Origin: Xenopus tropicalis
Lineage: Eukaryota > Chordata > Amphibia > Anura > Pipidae
Direction: 5' to 3'
DNA length: 64,000 bases
NCBI RefSeq assembly: GCF_000004195.4
Contig: NC_030678.2
Location: 81,690,904 to 81,754,903 of the forward strand
This document shows positions 23,361-37,394 of the stretch, piece after piece. Below the pieces are notes generated by a model. The model ran no database searches. It worked only from the letters and a program-made list of their open reading frames with translations, and had not been told where the DNA came from. The position numbers were made by a program, and so were the translations under genes. The stretch's first letter is position 1. Every line of letters begins with the position of its first letter.

Positions 23361-24426
23361 TTAAGGTGTTCTAGTGTGCTTTAGCATTGTCTCCTCTTAT
23401 ATTTATATTGGCACAAAGGGATTTATGAACATAGATGCTAAACTGCACAAGTGCTGGTGCCTAGCGCAACCACTTTTTAATAAGCTCCACTGTTACAATC
23501 AGGGCCCTCTTTCCTTGTTACTTTTGTACCAAGCTGAAAAATATTTTGTCTTATTGATGTGATAGCAATAATAATTTAGCACCTATGCTGGTAAATCAGC
23601 AAATAAGTGTATTACATTTTTAAATAGTAAGTACTGCCAACAATAACACAACGTATTAGCCCCTTTTTATTGAAATATTATATAAAACAATTTTAATTAC
23701 AGGGTAAAAGGTTTGGTCATCAGGTTATCATGAGTTTTGGTGATGTTCACTGAGGTCTACATAGATATTACCATCTGTTAAGGACATAATGACATCTATA
23801 TTTGGTATTTATTTAAATGTCTGAATGCCAGATCTGGAGTCAAAAAGTAACCATCTGAAAAAAATACCTCCCCCCAAGTTATTAAAGCTTATATGTAATC
23901 TGCAACCACTTGGCACATAACAGACCAGGTCCTAGCCTATACACCAGCCAACATTTACACCTGAATAACATGTGCATACATTTACATAGCCTAGTGATTT
24001 TTTTTTTTAATATGGTCCACAGTAATGTACAAAGGAATAGAATAAATGAAACTTGGTCATGGGGAGTATAAAATATACTTTCATTGCTAATGCCCTTGTA
24101 TATAAGCTAATTGCTTCTGTTGCTCCAGAGAGCAGTGTGGTTTCAAATAATACAAATATATATATTTACTCTACTGTTAAAGGTTAAAAATAGATTATGT
24201 CTCAATATTTTTTCTTTATTACATCGCTTAAACTTGCCCATACACCTTAAAAGCCATACTAAAAAAATAAAACTTGCTTCTTAACTTGAATTAATGAAAC
24301 TATGAAGAAACCGACTGTACCTTTAGTTAATACTTTAATGCAATGGAGGTAGCAACAAAAAACTGTTGTTCTGCCCCTGCAGAGAGTGCATCCTTATGTA
24401 ATATATAATATATATTTAATCTTTTA
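23361..24426. other. Intergenic, no gene seen
   Basis: AT-rich with short TA runs near 24156 and 24400. No coding match. Confidence 0.55.
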
Positions 24427-24629
24427 GAGGCAGATCAAAGTATGAGTTTAGAGCTTAATACAAAAAAGCACACCCATGTTCTATATATTACTATGGGATT
24501 TTATATTTATCAATGGGTGAAAGTTAGAACTCAGCATTTGATAACTTCTAAAAATCCCTTAGGAATGAACAGAACATGGTTGAGTTTTTATATATTAAGC
24601 TCTAAACTCACATTTTTATAAATCTGCCC
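24427..24629. mobile_element. GGGGCAGAT-type palindromic MITE
   Basis: Left GAGGCAGATCAAAGTATGAG and right CTCACATTTTTATAAATCTG are inverted, with TTA (24424-24426) and TAA flanks. The arms GAGTTTAGAGCTTAATA and TATTAAGCTCTAAACTC pair perfectly over 17 bp. The same arms occur at 29046-29280. Confidence 0.75.
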
Positions 24630-24639
24630 TAAGTATCTA

Positions 24640-26248
24640 TTAATGAAGCACATAGTATCTAGATTTGTTAACTTTCTGGTGTTAAAGTTACAGCAACACA
24701 TTTGAATGAATAATTTCAGTGGATGCCTATGAGCCAGTGTGGGTTGGGGCACAATTTTGTTCAGATACTTCTATGTTCTAACTGAAGATGAACCAAGGCA
24801 CCATGAAGAGAAGGACTAACAATTCTTTAAAAGAAATGTGCCACCCAGGACCATGGGTTACAGAAATAAGGTGGGCACCGTTACTTCAAATATGTGATGT
24901 ATACTTACACCTTTTTAATATCTTTTCACTTCAGAAGACCCTTAAGTCTCCAGAACTCACAAGTAGACACAATAAAAAGATCTGCTGATTTAACTAAATC
25001 CTGTGCTATGTAGTGTGTATTTTGCAAATAATTTACCTTGAAAAGCTGCTATAGTCACTCATGATGGATGCAGAATATATGTTCTCTTTTTTTATGAAAA
25101 TGGCAAAGTCAAGCAAGTATATTCTTGGTTGCTATTGTATCGGTGTTGATGGAAGTGATTAAACTGATAAAAAAGCAAATAAATAAGGATCCCTAGACCA
25201 TGCAGTTTTACAGTAATTATGGGTTATTTCAAGAATATAAAAACAATGGAAAAATTATGTAAATTAAAGAGAGAAAAGGAGAAAAAACAAACAAGCATTT
25301 TTGACTGTATGGTAATAATGGGCAAAGCTGTGGCAGAAATTGCTACAATTAACTGTCCTATTTCTAATTTTTTTCTATTTTGTATAATATTGTGTCTTAA
25401 ACATGCAACAGTAGCCTCACACCAGTTTCATATGCCAACTTGATTATTACAAATGAAATAGGGTACATAATATAGCCTGATATTAGGATAATAGAAAGGG
25501 AGAGAATGTGTATCAGCATCAGAAACTGGCAAATGTTGGAGTGCTTTGGTCACGTAATATTTGACAACCATTGCTACATGTTTGGGGAGCACTGCTGACT
25601 ATTCTGAGCCACATGTTGTAATCTAAATCAGACTTAAAACACTGGTCGTCCCATGCCTATTGGCATATTTAGGAGACCATCAGGCAAAAGGAAAAATCAA
25701 CACCTACCTTAGGATTCACTTGTGTTGCAATATCATGCACAATTGGACTGAACAGGCCTCATTCAATCCAGTGCCAGCTTTAGTCTTCAGGACCAATGAA
25801 ACTACTAGATTTTCGTACATTTGTATCTAATCACATGCTATAACAAACAACATAACGTCTTTTAAGCAGCAAAACTGACAACTGCAGAACATCTTTTATC
25901 TACATCCATTTTTCCACATGCAATGACCAAAATGTCAGCACCCATTTTATTTTGTAGAATTTTTTTGTGGTTTATAGGAATTTGTTATTTAAATGCAATA
26001 GACTATTAGTAACAGCTCCTTGCATTAACCCTCTTTTTCTGTGTACGTTGTATGTCTCCCATACAGCAAATAATGTACTATGGTGGGTATCACACATTGC
26101 CTCCCTTTATCTTGCAGCCGAAGCTCCTTGGTCTGTCTCTATTCAGCCATATTAACTATACTTTACAGGGCCACATAAATTATAAGGCCACATACAACTG
26201 TACCCCCTGCACCCCCTTATGGCTGTCCCATGTGTGTGTATTATATAA
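24640..26248. other. Intergenic, no gene seen
   Basis: Short ORFs only, none with a family match. Confidence 0.5.
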
Positions 26249-26527
26249 AGGTATGGGATCCATTATCCGGAAACCCATTATCCAGAAAGCTCCGAATTAC
26301 GGAAAGCTTGTCTCCCATAGACTCAATTTTAATCGAATAATTCAGAATTTTAAAATTGATTTCTTTTTTCTTTCTAGTAATAAAACAATACCTTGTACTT
26401 GACCCCAACTAAGATATAATTGATCCTGATTGGAGGCAAAACAGTCCTATTGGGTTTAATTGTTTTATTGATTTATGGAAATTCAAATTACGGAAAAACC
26501 CCTTATGCAGAATACCCTTGGTCCCAT
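26249..26527. mobile_element. Family A MITE, inverted relative to 7650-7979
   Basis: AGGTATGGGATCCATTATCC leads into AAACCCATTATCCAGAAAGC, TGTCTCCCATAGACT and ACTAAGATATAATTGATCCT. It closes with ATTACGGAAAAACCCCTTAT and GAATACCCTTGGTCCCAT. The final TACCTGTA is lost. The 116-codon plus-strand ORF (26052-26402) runs into it and is not a gene. Confidence 0.75.
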
Positions 26528-28302
26528 AATATAAAAAAAATAAATATATATATATATTTTACATCAGGGGTACATATTATAAAACAAAAGTTTCAGCAGA
26601 TCTTATGGCACAAAATACATTACTAAGCACTGAATATAACTGATGAGATCACTAAACACCACAGTTTATGAAGAATATAGTTAATAGGATATTCATTGCG
26701 GTTCTGTAATATAACTATGTAGATTGTGGCCAGCTGGGTCATTCGGTCACTGATTCCTTCTGTAAGTTGTCCGAAAGAGGGCTATATTGAGCTGCCAGAG
26801 CAGAGTAATACTTTATTACAACTATAAAAAAATTGGTTGTAATAAAAGGTACTAAATTTGCCCAGGAGCAGTAACTCATAGCTACCAACCAGCAGGTAGA
26901 TTTTACTGGTCACCTGTTTAAAAGCCAGCATCTTATTGGTTGCTATGGGTTACTGTTACTGGGCAATTTAGTGCCTTATTAGTACATGGGGGAAAGACTT
27001 TTGTGACAGAGTGACTAGAGCTTGGTGAATATATACAAATGCATATTTCCTACCCACAGCATCCTTTTCATTTACATCTACAGGTATCTTGATAAAGACA
27101 CCATATTATGTTTCCCGTTATCATACTGTTCTACTAACTGAAGTCTTAATTGCCAACTCATACTGTTAATAATAGAATTTCTTGCTGCCTTGATTTAATA
27201 ACACAACCTACTTATGCATTTTAATATGTTGTATTAAGGAACTTGCATCATTAGCTGTGCCTTTGACATAATTTTATACTTTACAATTTAAAGTCTCAGA
27301 AATAAGAACGTGTTCCCCTTTTTCTGCACTGAAAAATTTATGTAAACACTCCATACCATTATGCACTTATGTAAATCTGCATTCTCTCTTAAAAACTGAA
27401 AAAAGCCAAGCAACATAATTTGGTTGGGGCTAAACTGCCAAAAATAGGAGAGAAAATAGGAGAGAAAAATCACATTAGGAAATTATCCGAGAAGTTATTA
27501 GCATATTTTGTGACCTTTTAAAGGAGACATATAGGATAAGCGGAAAAAAAACTCTTATCATATAGTCAATTATGAATAAAATGCCATGTTTTTGGGCCAA
27601 AACCTGCCCCCAACTGAACTCTGGTAGATGGATATATATATGTGTGTGTGTGTATCCTTGAGAAAGGCCCTAAAGTGCTAAAGTGGACCGAAAAGTTGGA
27701 TCTGAGTTACTAATTAGGCTTGCTTTTACAAGAAAAAAGGCACCATGGAGACAATATGATTACCTATACAAACATAACAAATGTACCAGTACACAGAACA
27801 TTTTTTTTCTGGAACCACGCAAGTGACTCAGAGCCAACCTTTGTGACTGGAAGAAAGGCAATATGATCATCATAAGATAAAAAGGATGCTTTACAGTATT
27901 AGCAAATTAGGAGGTACTGGCCAAGGCAGGCTATAATGTCAGATTTAAAATGCAAATTTAAAAAAATTATTTATTGAATGTTTTTATAGACGAAGTATAG
28001 AAGTGTTAAGCAATTAATTCAGGGGGAAATCCAATTTAGGGCTCAGATTATCAGCCCATGGAAATAAGCCTGTTTTGTAAAACTGAAGGGGGCAATAATA
28101 ACTTTTTTTTAGTTCTGGCTGTTGGCTCTTTCAAGAGCAAACATTGTTGTGGCATAGATCAAACAGGCAACCAAAAAAGTAGAATCTGTGGCACCAACAG
28201 GGTTGGCTTTTAATACAAATGCCATGTATTCTACATTCTATGGCTATTAATTAAAATACTGCTGACAGGAGGCTTTAATATACTTTGCCAAAAACACGTG
28301 TG
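26528..28302. other. Intergenic, no gene seen
   Basis: Contains a GT run at about 27641-27651 and a lone T2-like end at 27522. No coding match. Confidence 0.5.
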
Positions 28303-28727
28303 TTAAAGGAGAAGGAAAAGCTAATAAAGAGTTAATCTCAAGCTGCAAGCATACCTTCAGTTGTCTCAATAGTGCCCTTAAGTCTCCCCATATTTCTCCC
28401 ATTTAGATGATCAGAAGCCTCAAAAAAAACAAAAACGCTAAGCTCTGTAAAGAAAGTTCCCATAATGCCTCACTCATGCACCAAGACCCCTGTACATGCT
28501 CAGTTTTATAAGACTATGAGAAAGCTTCCTGCTGATTGGCTCAGATCCACATTCCTAAGGGGGGAGAGTTCTTAGCATTTTGAGGGAGGGGGGAGCAGGA
28601 GAGAGGAGAGAGCTGCATGTCTCTTGCACAGGAAACCAGTGTAGCGTTTCTGTGAGTGCTTATGGCTGTATTTACATAGACCTTTCTGATAAAGCTTACT
28701 TAGTTTTTACCTTTCCTTCTCCTTTAA
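28303..28727. mobile_element. Complete T2-like element, 425 bp
   Basis: TTAAAGGAGAAGGAAAAGC at the left and CCTTTCCTTCTCCTTTAA at the right, both with TTAA. This is the intact reference for the truncated copy at 17772-18176 and for the Tc1-interrupted copy at 50917-52970, with which it shares GTGCTTATGGCTGTA and GCTTACTTAGTTT. Confidence 0.85.
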
Positions 28728-29045
28728 TACACTGCATTTTATAGCATACACCAGTAGCTAGACCACAGAACAATTCAGATTTTTTGGTGATAACCTGTGT
28801 CACATGTCCTGACTGTTTTTAATCTGCGGGCTGATTAAGGTGGCACGCAGCATTTCAGTCCTGTCTGTCAATGCCCTACACACACACCTTGGCCAATGGA
28901 GTCAAGAAACGAGACTCCTAAAGCTGCACTGGATGGCCTAACATGCTTAGGGGTTTTGAGCATGCAGATTTTAAGAAATGTATCAGTGGCTATGTGTCGG
29001 TATCACTTAAATTGAGTTTATTACAGAAAGATTAAATGACGTATA

Positions 29046-29280
29046 AGGGCATATTTATCTAAGTGTGAGTATAGAGCTTAATAAATAAAAACTCACCCAT
29101 GCTCTATTAATTCCTTCCCAATCCCATTCCTTGGGATTTTTAGAAGTGTATTTATCAATAGGTTAGAGTTAAAACTCATCAATTAATAAATATGCTTCTA
29201 AAAATTCTATAGGAATTAATAGAATGTGGGTGAGTGTTTATGTATTAAGCTCTAAACTCACATATTGATAACTCTGCCCC
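29046..29280. mobile_element. GGGCATATTTATC-type palindromic MITE
   Basis: Left GGGCATATTTATCTAAGTGT, right CATATTGATAACTCTGCCCC. Inner arms AGAGCTTAATAAATAAAAAC / GTTTATGTATTAAGCTCT and CTTCTAAAAATTC / GGGATTTTTAGAAG pair. Same family as 24427-24629. Confidence 0.7.
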
Positions 29281-29494
29281 ATAATGTACATTAGTACAGT
29301 CTTCTAGTTTTGTGGCAGTTCATGTGGCCACATTTAGGGAACCCAATGAACACAAGAGTACAATTTACAAAAGTGTAACCTTATTTATGTTAAGCTGTTT
29401 GATCTATTTACTCTTGTACAAGATTTTATTGTCAAACATTACTGCTAGTACTGTGAAATGAAAGACAGACGCACGCTAACAAAACCTTTTCCAT

Positions 29495-29500
29495 TTTATT
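29495..29500 (-). terminator. Candidate ago3 poly(A) signal AATAAA
   Basis: On the minus strand CTCAATAAAATGG is followed within 10-40 bases by a GT/T-rich stretch, GGTTTTGTTAG then GCGTGCGTCTGTCTTT, the usual downstream element. Cleavage is expected near 29475-29482. Confidence 0.55.
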
Positions 29501-31090
29501 GAGGCTCTCCCCAACACCTTTACAAATTCCATACATGTACAGTCAAAAGTGCACTGCAGAGATGACTGTATTTTAATGGACTGTAACAATTCATTTCAGC
29601 TTTGTTGTCTAATTAATCAAACATCTGTTATACTAAAGTACAATCTAGTAGCTGCATTGGTCCTGGAAACAGAAACAAACTTGATGAGAAAGCATTAACA
29701 CGAGGAATTGTCATATTTCAGCAAGTGAGATTCCCACATCTCACTTTGTCAGTCAATTATGTAAACCAGAAACTGTTATGGTCGTGGAGAAACTACAATG
29801 TACATGCATTGGTCCATGAGGAAAACAAAATTGTGCACAAATATGTAAAGCAAAAGTACCAAACATTGCACAACTGAAAAAGTATATTCTACAACAGGAT
29901 TCTACCGAATGTGGACATGACACCTTGACAAAACATGTCACTTGTATATTAAGTACTATGATTCCCCCAGGACTTTTGACACTTCCCTTTCATAATTAAG
30001 GCTTTGATTAATATTTAACCCCTTAAGCTCCTGGGAGGATTGCAAAGCCACTAAATGCAATGCGCCCCTACCCCTAAAGAAGTGCAAGGGTTAAACTTAT
30101 TTTTGCTTATTGCACTAAAAAAAAAAAAAAAAAAGCAAAATAAAACAGTAAGCCGTCAGTTACAAAGACAGACATTTCACCAAGGAACCAACAATACTTA
30201 TAAATGGGCTTCTAAAAATATGTTCAGAAATAATTAAATTAAGTGTTATTCATCTAATAAATATTAAAAATGTAATAGGCTACACACTGATGTCCAGCCA
30301 TTTAAATGAATGAAAATACATTAGCAACAGTAACAAACCAATATAAAATGGGTAAGGATAGTCACTCTGTTAACAGAATAAAAACACCTTGTATTGTAGG
30401 GTCCTCCTAAACTGCATTCTTTTTAGGATGATTTTTCCTTCGCCAACTGGCACAGTGTTAAAGAGGATCCCATAGAGGGGTAGTGGAGACCTATCTCAAT
30501 ACTTAAATTCATTAAAACTGCAACAGGGCTGTCGGTCTGATTTTAGCAAATTATGTGGAGGAGGGAACACCAGAGATGAGCTGAAATGACAGAAAGAAAT
30601 GGTAAACAGCAACAATGCAGCCTGCAGGGAAATAAGGTTATTTCCATTAAACAGGCCATTCCACATCTTGCGTTAAAAGGACAGACAACCCTTTTTCAGT
30701 TAGAAAGATTCCACTGCTTAAAAGCAGTTAAAAAAAAAAGTTAATAGCAGCACAGGGAACAGGCATACAGCAATACCAAGCGCCCTATACCCCTGCTTTG
30801 TTCGCTCCTTCCTAAGAAGGTTTGAGATGATCCCATCGGTGGCATGCCTCATCGCTGGCCACATGCAGTCTCAGTATTTGCTTCAGCCTCGAAAACAGTA
30901 GTGTCTTCCAGTTTGACAGAATAAGGGAAGGGGACTGCTTAACTGTGCATGTGGCTATGACAAACCAAACAAAAACAATGAAAAAACAGTATATGTGTGG
31001 ACAAGTGTTCCTCAAAATTCATTCAAGGAAACACCTTGTTAAAAATTTTGATTCTCTTATATTTTTGATAAACACATGTATGTATCATTT

Positions 31091-31145
31091 ACATACACAC
31101 ACACACACACATATATATATACATACATACACACATACACACAGA
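31091..31145. repeat. AC/AT compound microsatellite
   Basis: ACACAC... passes into ATATAT... and then ACATACATAC. It lies inside the inferred ago3 3' UTR and creates the spurious small ORFs on both strands there. Confidence 0.95.
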
Positions 31146-31845
31146 CTCTCATATATAAACATATGAGTATACATACAAACACAAAAAAAGCACTGCTTCT
31201 ATCCACCTTCCTTGTTGGAGTGTTGCAATGAATCCTATGCCAGGAAAAAACAATTGTAAGTGCGGCCAATGTTACCACTGCAAAGACTCCTTAACTACTT
31301 GTTGCTGCCAGCAATATACTAACTGCATTTCAGAAGGATTACAGCAGATGGGCCAAAACTATTACAAAGTAGGTATTGCACCCTATGCTTGTTAAAGGCT
31401 GTCCTGGTGTGTACATGCTAGTGCATATACTTGCCCCTCTAAATATCACTATTGGTTTTTTGTTTTGTTTTTGCAAAGACAGCTAATGCTGCAGAGCAAT
31501 TTGAGGTAAAGGCATAAAGGGTTAAAATATTTAAAGTAAAATAAAAAAGACAAAACATAAGCAGTGCATCCAAGTGGAGGCTCCATTGCAACGAACTAGC
31601 AGTTGGCTGGTTTCATATTGCATATTAGTGCTGTGTTCCTCAATGATCTTCTATTCCCAGGACTAGCTCTCCCCTCAATTACTGTGCCTGGGCGTCAGTG
31701 CAAGCAGAAGGGAGTGTGGGGAAGGTATCTTAAGGGGATGCCAGTGACAGAACAATCCCCTTTTGCCCTTGAAACCCACACAGCAGATCCTTCAGATTCC
31801 TTGCTGTAAGCCAAACCTGTGTGAATTTGAGGGTTGCAGGTGTTC

Positions 31846-31977
<132 letters not shown>

Positions 31978-32449
31978 TTATGTGATTTGTAATTCACAAA
32001 CGGCAAATATTGGTTTTTGACCAATAAACATCAGGTATTCAATAGATTAAACAAGGTGTCCATACTGCTATAAAATGTTGTGAAGCAGTAAATATAAATT
32101 TGCCACATAAGGGAAACATAGGACTGAAACCCAAACTTACAGAATCAGTGCATACTCAAACAAATATTTTGCAGGGTTTTTTTTGTGGAGTAAAATTGGG
32201 AGATAATGCAATCAATGGCTCAGCCCCAAAAATAGGCGGAGGGTAATTTTGCACTGGTGTAAAAATAATTATCTCCCGAAGCTTACATTTACTTTAATAG
32301 GAAAAATGCAGGGCAGGCACATTATATACAGTGCGTGCATTGGGCTTTATTCTTATAGCAGAGAAGTAATTAATTATGACTGTTTGTGAATTGGGACATT
32401 TAAACTTGCTTTATTTTTTTCCCAAACATAGAGAAGGACAATATGATTA

Positions 32450-32650
<201 letters not shown>

Positions 32651-33339
32651 CTAAGATAGAGAAAGCACAGCATACATACACTATGGTTTTTTATACTCAG
32701 TACAGCAGTATACCTTTAACTATACAGGAAATTATTACTTTTTTCCTAATTAGCTTTTGTCTTTGGCGATGGCTAGTATAAAACTTTTATCCCACTGGCC
32801 CCTATTAAACAGAAGTAGTGACTTGCTACTGAATAACAAAGATTGTTTCCCTTAACAGAGGTTCACTAAGTGATACGGCCAAGCTCTCTGCTGTTTAGTT
32901 GGCATCAAGGATTGGCTTGTGTAAAACCTTCCCAAAATTTTAAAGTGTTATCACCCCACCTGGGTAAGGGGTAGAAGTAGCATATAGCAGGACTGCTACA
33001 ATAATTGTCATTGTATATACCTCAGTGAAAAAACTATAAACTGTAATCTTGTTGTACGCAAAAGCAATTATACTACATTGCTTATGTGTAGTTTGCACTA
33101 GAGGAGTCTTAGTAGTAACCTTATACTCAAAATGGAAAAAAATAAAGATCATGCCTACAAAAACATACGTTATTAGTTCTGATTTCTGATATAAACTAGC
33201 AAAATCGTACAAACATTTACCAAGTACCTGTTTTTGTTGTCACTGAGAGGTCAATAAGACATTCACATTTTCAGTATGAGAAGGCAAGTGTGTATTTCTG
33301 ATTGAAAATAGTTTGTAGATTTGAAGAGGATCTCTTTAC

Positions 33340-33441
33340 CTGTATTCCAGCGTGGCTGCAGAGGTAAAAATCAAACTCGTATGGGTGTGTTATATCTGTA
33401 TCCACGGTCGTCCCAGCTGGGATATTTCCACTTCTACCAAC
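33340..33441 (-). CDS. ago3: Argonaute-3 exon 17 (PIWI)
   Basis: Thirty-four whole codons, residues 725-758: [20 protein letters not shown] then [14 protein letters not shown]. Arg in GRSGN and [10 protein letters not shown] are AGO3-type (AGO2 has GKSGN and DTKITHPTEF). The acceptor TTGTTTCAG and donor CAG/GTAAAG are strong. Confidence 0.98.
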
Positions 33442-33457
33442 CTGAAACAAAGACATA

Positions 33458-34399
33458 GGGGCCAATTTATTAAAACACGAGTTCGAATCCCGAATGGGAA
33501 AAATTCGGATTGGATACGATAATTTCTGAAGATCGCAATTATCACAAAAATGCTTACGAAAATATCGTATTAGTCACGATAATATCGTAGTGGCGATCCG
33601 AAAGTCATGAAATTTTCATACCGAACGATTGTAAACAGCGGGATAACCTTTCGGAAATTTTCACGTAAGCGTACGAAAAAGCCACGCAATCGCCGAAAAA
33701 AATCGGCAAAAATATCGTATATACTCGAGTATAAGCAGAGTTTTTCAGCACGAAAAGTGTGCTTAAAAACTCATGCTCGGCTTATACTCGAGTGAATTAA
33801 TGAATTTTACAAGGCCTATGTATTCAGGAGACATGCAGTATTTTGTTCAAAAGAAGAAAAGTGTTCAGAAAGAATAGTTATCGTTGATCCCATGAGGCTA
33901 ACTTTCTTGTATTTACCCATGCACAGCCTGCTACTTTTTACTTGTGTTCCTTTTATATGCCAGATCAGTCATTTTTTCACAGGAGCCATCACGTACAAAC
34001 AATAAAACTTTGAAGGCCCCTGCTACTACCAACGAGTACCTATGCCTGTAATAAGCCTCTGGCTTCTCTGCTATATGAATGTCCCTTTGTTGTCACTACT
34101 GCACGCCGAATGAACAGATGGGAGTGAGTAAAATTATTTTAGACTCCATCCAACTTTCCCTAATCTGCAGCTGCCAACATTTTATATTTATGAAGAGTTC
34201 ACATGGGGTCACGCTGAGTGTCTTTTATTAATTATTTGATTATTGAAACTTAGCAGTAGCTGCTGCATTTCCCACCCTAGGCTTATACTCGAGTCAGTAA
34301 GTTTTTACAGTTTTCTTAGGTAAAATTAGATACCTCGGCTTATATTCGGATCGGCTTATACTCGAGTATATACGGTACGTCTCTTAATAAATCTCCCCC
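33458..34399. mobile_element. Harbinger-style MITE split by a second element (ago3 intron 16)
   Basis: Left GGGGCCAATTTATTAAAACA, then ATTCGGATTGGATACGATAA and CGTATTAGTCACGATAATAT; right TCTTAATAAATCTCCCCC. This is the inverted layout of 4024-4330. The middle, 33717-34376, is a TATACTCGAGTATA element. Confidence 0.75.
33717..34376. mobile_element. TATACTCGAGTATA element nested in the intron 16 MITE
   Basis: Left GTATATACTCGAGTATAAGC, right GGCTTATACTCGAGTATATA. Two further CTTATACTCGAGT words (33781, 34281) lie inside, so the XhoI-palindrome word occurs four times. The block between the inner words is unlike 37797-38695, which suggests that two short end-units captured different fillers. 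Confidence 0.75.
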
Positions 34400-34798
34400 A
34401 AAATGTAAGAAACTGGCACTGGCATGAACACATACAACACAAATACCAAATGACTACACTGACTCTGTGTACAGTAAAGGATAGTATAGTATTATGTTCA
34501 AAATACAGTTTGGGACAAATTCTAAAGTATACTTCCAAACCAATACTTAAGAAATTAAGTAAATAATTGCCATTTTCAACAAGTTTCTCAACAAAATTAT
34601 TTATGTCATGGCTGCCCAACTGGAGGAGAAGAGACCAGATAAGACCACATATAGATTTTCATGGGACAATCTGTCTATGCAACAATACACACTGTCAGAT
34701 TTTTCACACTTGCATGCCAGTTAAATTTGTTAAAATGATGTACCATAAAAATGAAAATGTCACTTTTCAGTCTTTTGTGCTTTATAACACATATTTAC

Positions 34799-34933
34799 CC
34801 TTTCTGTTCGGTCTGCACAGAAAAGTCGTGTATGGTGGCGCTTCTGTACCACAATGTAGGTAATGCCTGGCTGGTAATCCTTCTCCAGACTGATACAGGC
34901 TTCTCTGATGGCTAGCAGCTCATAATATAACAC
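34799..34933 (-). CDS. ago3: Argonaute-3 exon 16 (PIWI)
   Basis: Forty-five whole codons, residues 680-724: [20 protein letters not shown], then [20 protein letters not shown] and DRTER. The KRHHTRLF loop contacts guide backbone in AGO structures. [17 protein letters not shown] and DRTER match AGO3; AGO2 has [17 protein letters not shown] and DKNER. Confidence 0.98.
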
Positions 34934-35587
34934 CTGCTTAAAACACCAAGATTACAACAGATTTATAAAAATGCAAAAGCTACAAGCAACCAAAAATTAA
35001 CAAGTTTTCAATATAATTTATTAACTAAAAGTAATGTTTTAAATATTTAATTTTCTAGGTTTCTAAAAACATCTATGAACCCTAATCACATTTTTCAAAA
35101 ATGTAAGCATTGTCTTACCATATCCTTATCTTGTAATATCTACAAAAGGGACACAAACTCCAAAATGATTTAAGTCCCTGTGTTGCGCCCTACTTTTGAA
35201 GGATGTTTGAGCACAGTACAATAGGATTTCCTTTAGAAATCAAGATATGTCACTGCATATAGGCTTCTTAGGAAATTATGTGTGTCTTTAATGACAGTAT
35301 TTGGTTGGAAACAATTTTTTTCATCATTACTACATAACCCTTTGCTTGTAAACTGTGCTGATCTCTCAGGCCAACTATCCAGAATAGTTGTCTTATAAGC
35401 AGAAGATGAAATAGTTACTATTGTGTTTCTCTCAATATATAGGTATTTTTGTTTTTACTAATTCTGTTTCATCATTTTAATTGAAACATAAATTATTATT
35501 ATATTAATCAGAATACGTGACTTCTGAGCTTGGAGCAATTATTTCCCTTTGGATTTCTACTGGCAAAATAAATGCATTCAAACTGAC

Positions 35588-35782
35588 CTGTCTAAACTGA
35601 CCCTCGGAGACTCCATCTCGGTAGAAGATAATCCTTGTGGGTTTGAAACGCGTGGACTTGTAGAACTGTATGAGAAGCTCCCTTACCATGGATGCCAGAT
35701 CATGAATGATTTCCTGCCGAGGGCGCTGCACTCTCACAGTGGCACAGTAACGACTTGGGTGGGCATCCATGCTGCCTACAAC
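35588..35782 (-). CDS. ago3: Argonaute-3 exon 15 (PIWI), Glu638 and Asp670
   Basis: Sixty-five whole codons, residues 615-679, starting [20 protein letters not shown] and running through [20 protein letters not shown] to [15 protein letters not shown]. Glu in RQEI is the 'glutamate finger' that completes the tetrad, and Asp in YRDG is the third tetrad residue. IIHDL has His where human AGO3 has Gln, the only difference I notice in this exon. The 140-codon plus-strand ORF over this region is its antisense shadow. Confidence 0.98.
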
Positions 35783-35826
35783 CTGGACCCAGGAAAAGAG
35801 TTAATACAATTGCAAGAGATACTGTG

Positions 35827-35950
35827 CAGTAGGGATGCACCAAATCCAGGATTCGGTTCGGAATTCAGGTGTATCCATGCTTCTGGCCGAACCGAATATT
35901 TAAAATCACGTGACTTTTTGTCACAAACATGGAAATTGAACATTTTTGAC
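35827..35950. mobile_element. Partial TAGGGATGCACC hAT-type repeat (ago3 intron 14)
   Basis: TAGGGATGCACCAAATCCAG, GATTCGGTTCGGAATTCAGG and GGCCGAACCGAATATTTAAA match the start of a widespread vertebrate repeat. The other end is missing. A degraded family A piece follows to about 36098. Confidence 0.6.
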
Positions 35951-36189
35951 CCACTGTATATTATCAGTTAACCCTTTATCCAGGAAGCTCCTGCAAACCA
36001 TACCAGTGCCATTTTCCAATATAAACAAATCATTTGCTTGAAAAATAGATCTTATTTGGAAAACACCAGGTCCCAGGCATTCCAGATAATAGATGTACAT
36101 ATATTTTAAATTTAAAAAATAAAGATTTTTAAAAAAGACGCAAAACTTTTGTCTATAATAAAAAACATTTTAATTTCATTGTATTGCTA

Positions 36190-36357
<168 letters not shown>

Positions 36358-37139
36358 TTAACAACAAAAATGAATGGAAGCACAAGCTAAGAGATACATT
36401 TCTGCAAGGTACGGAGCTTAAAATGAATAGGGGACCCTCTGGAAAATGCAGTGAACTTCTGAGATATTTGTAATATGTTTATATATATTGTATTAGTTCT
36501 TGAGCATAAAACCAGCAATAGTGCTGTTATACAGATGCAGAGATCATAAATATATACAGTTACACCAATAGTGTTGGTGTTCCCTCATTTAAGTCTGTAC
36601 ACCACACAATTGATTTCTCTTCTGGGAGTGTGAACTAGTTGCTGGTGAGGTTTTACATATATATATATATCAGTAGGGACCCACACTCACAGTACTTGAG
36701 TATAAGATCGACTTGTTTGGCGAGGTGACCAATGGTACATGCACAGGCAGATAAGCTGCTGAATTAGTTTAAAGTGGCCCCATCAGCATAAATCTGCCCC
36801 TGTTTGGCCACCATAACACTGCAAGTTTTACTGTGGAGACTGAAGTTTCAGCTAGCACTAAGAAAAGAAGCTTTAGATTGTGGAGACAGTGTACAATAAT
36901 CTAATATCTTCAAAACATTAAATAAAAATTCTTAAGACTTCTTTTAACCTACTTTTTATACTGTGCATTTACATTTCATATTTCCCTTTGAATCCGTGTG
37001 TTATAATAAATTATACATCTCCTGTTGTAAAATATTTGTTCCTTGACCTGTATACAGTTATTGTCATGCAAATTCTTAATTACTTATTTTATATGACCCT
37101 TGATATACAGTGAGTGAAGATGAAAAAATGCTTTGCTTA

Positions 37140-37394
<255 letters not shown>

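Larger units (their letters stand above)
29475..31845 (-). other. ago3: Inferred ago3 3' UTR
   Basis: The stretch follows the ago3 stop codon on the minus strand. It shows no recognisable transposon ends, unlike the DNA on either side, and finishes in a good poly(A) signal at 29495-29500. It includes an AC/AT microsatellite (31091-31145), a poly-A tract at 30117-30134 (plus strand) and AT-rich segments typical of 3' UTRs. Argonaute mRNAs have long 3' UTRs, and longer forms extending further left are possible. Extent is inference without transcript data. Confidence 0.55.

Noticed and set aside
35549..35971. 140-codon plus-strand ORF
   Set aside because: It is the antisense shadow of ago3 exon 15 and then runs into a TAGGGATGCACC repeat.
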